Source of the DNA: SIAJ01 sp036266155
GTDB lineage: Bacteria; Planctomycetota; Planctomycetia; Gemmatales; Gemmataceae
Assembly: GCA_036266155.1 (NCBI GenBank)
Contig: DATANR010000126.1
Span: 1-16,491 of the forward strand
Length of the DNA stretch: 16,491 nucleotides
Direction: 5' to 3'
Position 1 is the stretch's first letter. Each line of letters starts with the position of its first letter. Below, one piece after another: positions 13,790 through 16,491 of this stretch. The position numbers were made by a program, and so were the translations under genes. The notes below the pieces were generated by a model. That model did not search any database, was not told the DNA's origin, and worked only from the letters and a program-made list of their open reading frames with translations.

Positions 13790-16433
13790 ACTTCTTCTCG
13801 CCGGGCTTCGGCAAAAACCGGTCGACATTCCAAATGAGCACGACGCCGTCGCGATCGCCGCTGACGGTCTGCCGGCCATTGCCGGCGAAGGCCGCCTTCA
13901 CGACGGGCACGCCATGTTTGCGAAAGATGCCGACATCCTTGCCCTCAGCCAGCTGCCAGAGCCGCACCGTCGCGTCGGCAGCCGCGGTCAGTGCCCATTT
14001 GCCGTTCGCCGACAAGACGACCGAGCGGACGGCTCCCTCATGGCCCTTCAGTTCCTGAAGCTGCTTCGCGTTCTCCGTGTCCCAGAGTCGCACGCTCCGG
14101 TCGTCGCTGCCGGAGATGATGCGCTTGCCGTCGATGGAGAACGCGACGGCCGTCACCGGCGCTGTGTGCCCTTCAAACGCGCGGACTTGTTTACCGCTGT
14201 CGAGGTCCCACAGCCGTAACGTTCGATCGGCCGCGATGATCGCCGTGCGGCCATCCGGGCTCACCGCGATAGCGCTGACGTATTTCATCGGACCACGCCA
14301 GCGGCGAATCTCGCGGCCGGTGTCGAGGTCCCACAAGATGACGAACCCGTCGAGCCCGCCGGTCACGGCCTGATTGTCCGGCGCGAACGCGACCGCCGTG
14401 ACGAGGCCAGTGTGGCCGTCGAGCTTTTGAAGTTGCCGGGCGGCCTCGACATCCCACAGTCGGGCGGCGCCGTCCATGCTGCCGGAGAGCGCTTGCTTGC
14501 CATCAGCCGACAGCGCGACGGCCCAAACCGATGCCGTGTGGCCGACCATGCGCTTCAGATCACGCTTGCCTTCGACCTCGTAAGAGCGCACGCTGCGATC
14601 AGCACTCGCGATGACGCCGCGCCGCCCGTCGGCCGTGAACGCCATTTGATTCGCCTGGCCCGCCGAGACTTCAAGCGGATCGAGTTCACCCGTGTTGTCG
14701 GGCAAGCTCGCGCCAATCTGCGCGGCTTGGAAGAGAGCGCCCAACCGCAGTTCCCGAACGACGTCGCCAAACGTCTGCACCCACACTTGCCGAGCGACGG
14801 TTCCGCCAGCAACGCGCAACGAACCGAGCGGCCGGCTCAACGCTTCCGATTCGCCGACGCGCTTTGAAAACTCTTCCCACGGCAGCCCGGCCTCGGCGGC
14901 GGCGCTGATGCCGTCGATATCGCCCTCATAGCGCAGCGTCATCGAGATGATTGGTTCGAACCGCGTCACCTGCGTGCCCGTCAACGCCAGCGCGGCCTGG
15001 AAGCGTTTGGCGTCCTCCTCCATCTGGGCCAGCGATTTCTCTTTCGGCGGGTAGAGTGCAAGGGCCACATCCGCATCGGCTTTCGCGATCGCCTTCGGGT
15101 TGTGTTCTAGGTGATCGTGCATCTGGTCGGCTTTCGCATGGATGCCGGGGATGTGACAGCCCATGCACGAGACGCCAAGTTCCACCGCCTTGTCGGGCCG
15201 CTTCGGATCGCTGACGATCGCGTTCGGCGCTTTGTCGAGGCGGTTGTTGACGGCGTTCATGATGAAGTAACCCTGCAGACCGTTCGGCAAGCTGAAGATC
15301 GCTTCGCCGCCGGCGTGCAGGAACGTGTTCTCGACACTGCCGGGCCCGAGCGGATAGGCGAATACATTGCGTCGATCGGGTGCTTGCAATCCGCGGTCGG
15401 CCAGGTTCTGCGGCACTTCTTCGAAGTCGTAGGTCCGCCAGTAATAGCCGTGCACCGCGTCATGGCGTTCGAGCACGCGGTTGTTCTTCGAGATGCCGGA
15501 GCCGTTGAAGGCGACGCGCATCACGCGTTCCTGTGCGATGTTCAAGCCGGCATCGACGCGAAGCTGCCGTTCGAGTTCGGCGAGATTACCCGGTAGTTGA
15601 AGCACATCCTGATAGAGCGGCGGCCGCGAAGCCGTGGCGACGAACCAGTCGCCCCGAATCACTGGGACCTTTGACGCCGTGAAAACGGAGATCACGCGGC
15701 TCGTCACGCCATCGTCGAGGACCCCATAAGGGTAATCCTGCAAAATGCGGTTCCAGACCGTCGCGTCCCACATGTACCAGCGCAGGTCGATGCGGAAGAC
15801 CGTTCCGTGGGCGTCAATCGGCTCCGGATTGCGGACTTTCGGATGCCACGACAGCGAGTTGATCAACTTTGATAAAGCGTTGCGATAGGTCCGCACCTCG
15901 TCGTCAGCCGCGCCGGCGTTCAAGAGATGCGTCAGTGTGAAATAGCGTTGGAAGCGGCGCGCCCGGCGATCGACCTTCTCCAGGTCAGCAAGAATCCATT
16001 CGTTGATTTGCGCCTGGGTGATGAACTCACGCTTCTGATCGGCGATGAGCGGTGGAGCGCCAGCGTCGATCCAGGCTTTCAATGCCGCCTTGTCGGACTC
16101 CGATGGCCGCGTCTTCACGTCCGGCGGCGGCATCGTTCCCGCTGCGACTCGCTTGTAAATCGGCGACTCATCGGCTTTGCCGGGCACGACCTTTTTTCGA
16201 ACGACGAGGCGATCCAAGTCGGCGATGTAGTTCATTCCGCCTTCGACATTCCCTTCGGCGCCGTGACAGCGATAGCAATGCGTCTTGAGAACGTCTTGTG
16301 CCTTCTTCGCGAGCGCGTTGGGCTCGGCCGCGAATGTCGGACTCGCCAGTAAAGCAAGTATCACGGGGAAAATGCGGCGGAGACCGAAGCGCAGCGAGGG
16401 CGACGCCGTACTTGGTGAGACGCAGAGTTCCAA
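13788..16433 (-). CDS. secreted planctomycete cytochrome c / WD40-repeat protein
   Basis: An 881-aa exported protein. Residues about 15-35 are a signal peptide (LRFGLRRIFPVILALLASPTFA). Residues 40-128 form a planctomycete-type cytochrome c domain with CYRCH (Cys53, Cys56, His57) and a GTMPPPD loop with probable ligand Met101. A middle region without clear relatives (about 135-590) holds a second heme-type motif, CMGCH (Cys423, Cys426, His427). Seven WD40 repeats close the protein (starting near 591, 629, 671, 713, 754, 796 and 838), with GHT/GHE and LWD endings; seven blades make one complete propeller. It probably sits outside the cytoplasmic membrane with a redox or scaffold role. The start is uncertain: 16433 is a TTG with no good ribosome binding site, a GTG at 16364 would cut the signal peptide, and the frame stays open to the window edge. 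Confidence 0.85.
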   Translation of the reverse strand: MELCVSPSTASPSLRFGLRRIFPVILALLASPTFAAEPNALAKKAQDVLKTHCYRCHGAEGNVEGGMNYIADLDRLVVRKKVVPGKADESPIYKRVAAGTMPPPDVKTRPSESDKAALKAWIDAGAPPLIADQKREFITQAQINEWILADLEKVDRRARRFQRYFTLTHLLNAGAADDEVRTYRNALSKLINSLSWHPKVRNPEPIDAHGTVFRIDLRWYMWDATVWNRILQDYPYGVLDDGVTSRVISVFTASKVPVIRGDWFVATASRPPLYQDVLQLPGNLAELERQLRVDAGLNIAQERVMRVAFNGSGISKNNRVLERHDAVHGYYWRTYDFEEVPQNLADRGLQAPDRRNVFAYPLGPGSVENTFLHAGGEAIFSLPNGLQGYFIMNAVNNRLDKAPNAIVSDPKRPDKAVELGVSCMGCHIPGIHAKADQMHDHLEHNPKAIAKADADVALALYPPKEKSLAQMEEDAKRFQAALALTGTQVTRFEPIISMTLRYEGDIDGISAAAEAGLPWEEFSKRVGESEALSRPLGSLRVAGGTVARQVWVQTFGDVVRELRLGALFQAAQIGASLPDNTGELDPLEVSAGQANQMAFTADGRRGVIASADRSVRSYEVEGKRDLKRMVGHTASVWAVALSADGKQALSGSMDGAARLWDVEAARQLQKLDGHTGLVTAVAFAPDNQAVTGGLDGFVILWDLDTGREIRRWRGPMKYVSAIAVSPDGRTAIIAADRTLRLWDLDSGKQVRAFEGHTAPVTAVAFSIDGKRIISGSDDRSVRLWDTENAKQLQELKGHEGAVRSVVLSANGKWALTAAADATVRLWQLAEGKDVGIFRKHGVPVVKAAFAGNGRQTVSGDRDGVVLIWNVDRFLPKPGEKK

Positions 16434-16449
16434 ACGCTGCGGATTTTCT

Positions 16450-16478
16450 CCCCTCTCCCCCGCTTCGGGGGAGAGGGG
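16450..16478. repeat. GC-rich extragenic palindrome at right edge
   Basis: Positions 16450-16462 (CCCCTCTCCCCCG) and 16466-16478 pair perfectly over 13 bp around a 3-nt loop. This C/G block palindrome (CCCTCTCCCCC / GGGGGAGAGGG) is a common type of extragenic repeat in GC-rich bacteria. It lies just upstream of the cytochrome/WD40 reading frame, which argues that translation starts after it. Confidence 0.75.
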
Positions 16479-16491
16479 CCGGGGGTGAGGG

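Overview
This window looks like chromosomal DNA of a planctomycete, probably of the Gemmata/Pirellula side of the phylum. The evidence is the gene content: a long secreted protein with a planctomycete-type cytochrome c domain (CxxCH followed by a GTMPP loop) and a seven-bladed WD40 propeller; a secreted Ig-like-repeat protein with the planctomycete N-terminal motif R-L-x-x-E-x-L-x-D-R-V-T-P-S; a Uma2-type nuclease; a zinc-ribbon membrane protein; and several large lineage-type hypotheticals. The DNA is GC-rich by eye, genes are mostly single or in short runs, and gaps carry many perfect inverted repeats. I see no rRNA, tRNA, CRISPR array, transposase, integrase or phage gene.

Layout from left to right: a perfect palindrome at the left edge; a small membrane protein built from a duplicated two-helix unit (+); a bidirectional hairpin; a secreted two-domain Ig-like protein (-) with a terminator-like hairpin just before its ribosome binding site; a Tat-exported YkuE-type metallophosphoesterase (+); a 25-bp-arm inverted-repeat element; a DinB-like protein (+); a small convergent membrane protein (-); a divergent intergenic region with a four-copy, 11-bp-period direct repeat that has Pho-box geometry; then a plus-strand run of a large secreted carbohydrate-active-looking protein, a double-length ABC-2-type permease and a zinc-ribbon membrane protein. 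Convergent to that run is a SAM methyltransferase (-). After it come a possible tiny basic protein (+), a Uma2 endonuclease-like protein (-), a 602-residue membrane protein with a soluble C-terminal domain (-), a 451-bp gap with repeats, and the cytochrome/WD40 protein (-), which reaches almost to the right edge.

I see no obvious single pathway. The 3927-9750 run could be one transcription unit, since the first two genes are 7 bp apart. Most proteins act at or outside the cytoplasmic membrane. I did not find a clear new multi-gene system. The best candidates for something undescribed are regulatory: the Pho-box-like array at 3756-3827 and the leader hairpin at 1787-1840. The large secreted protein and the 602-residue membrane protein have no firm family assignment. 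Family calls rest on motif recognition by eye; no search was run.
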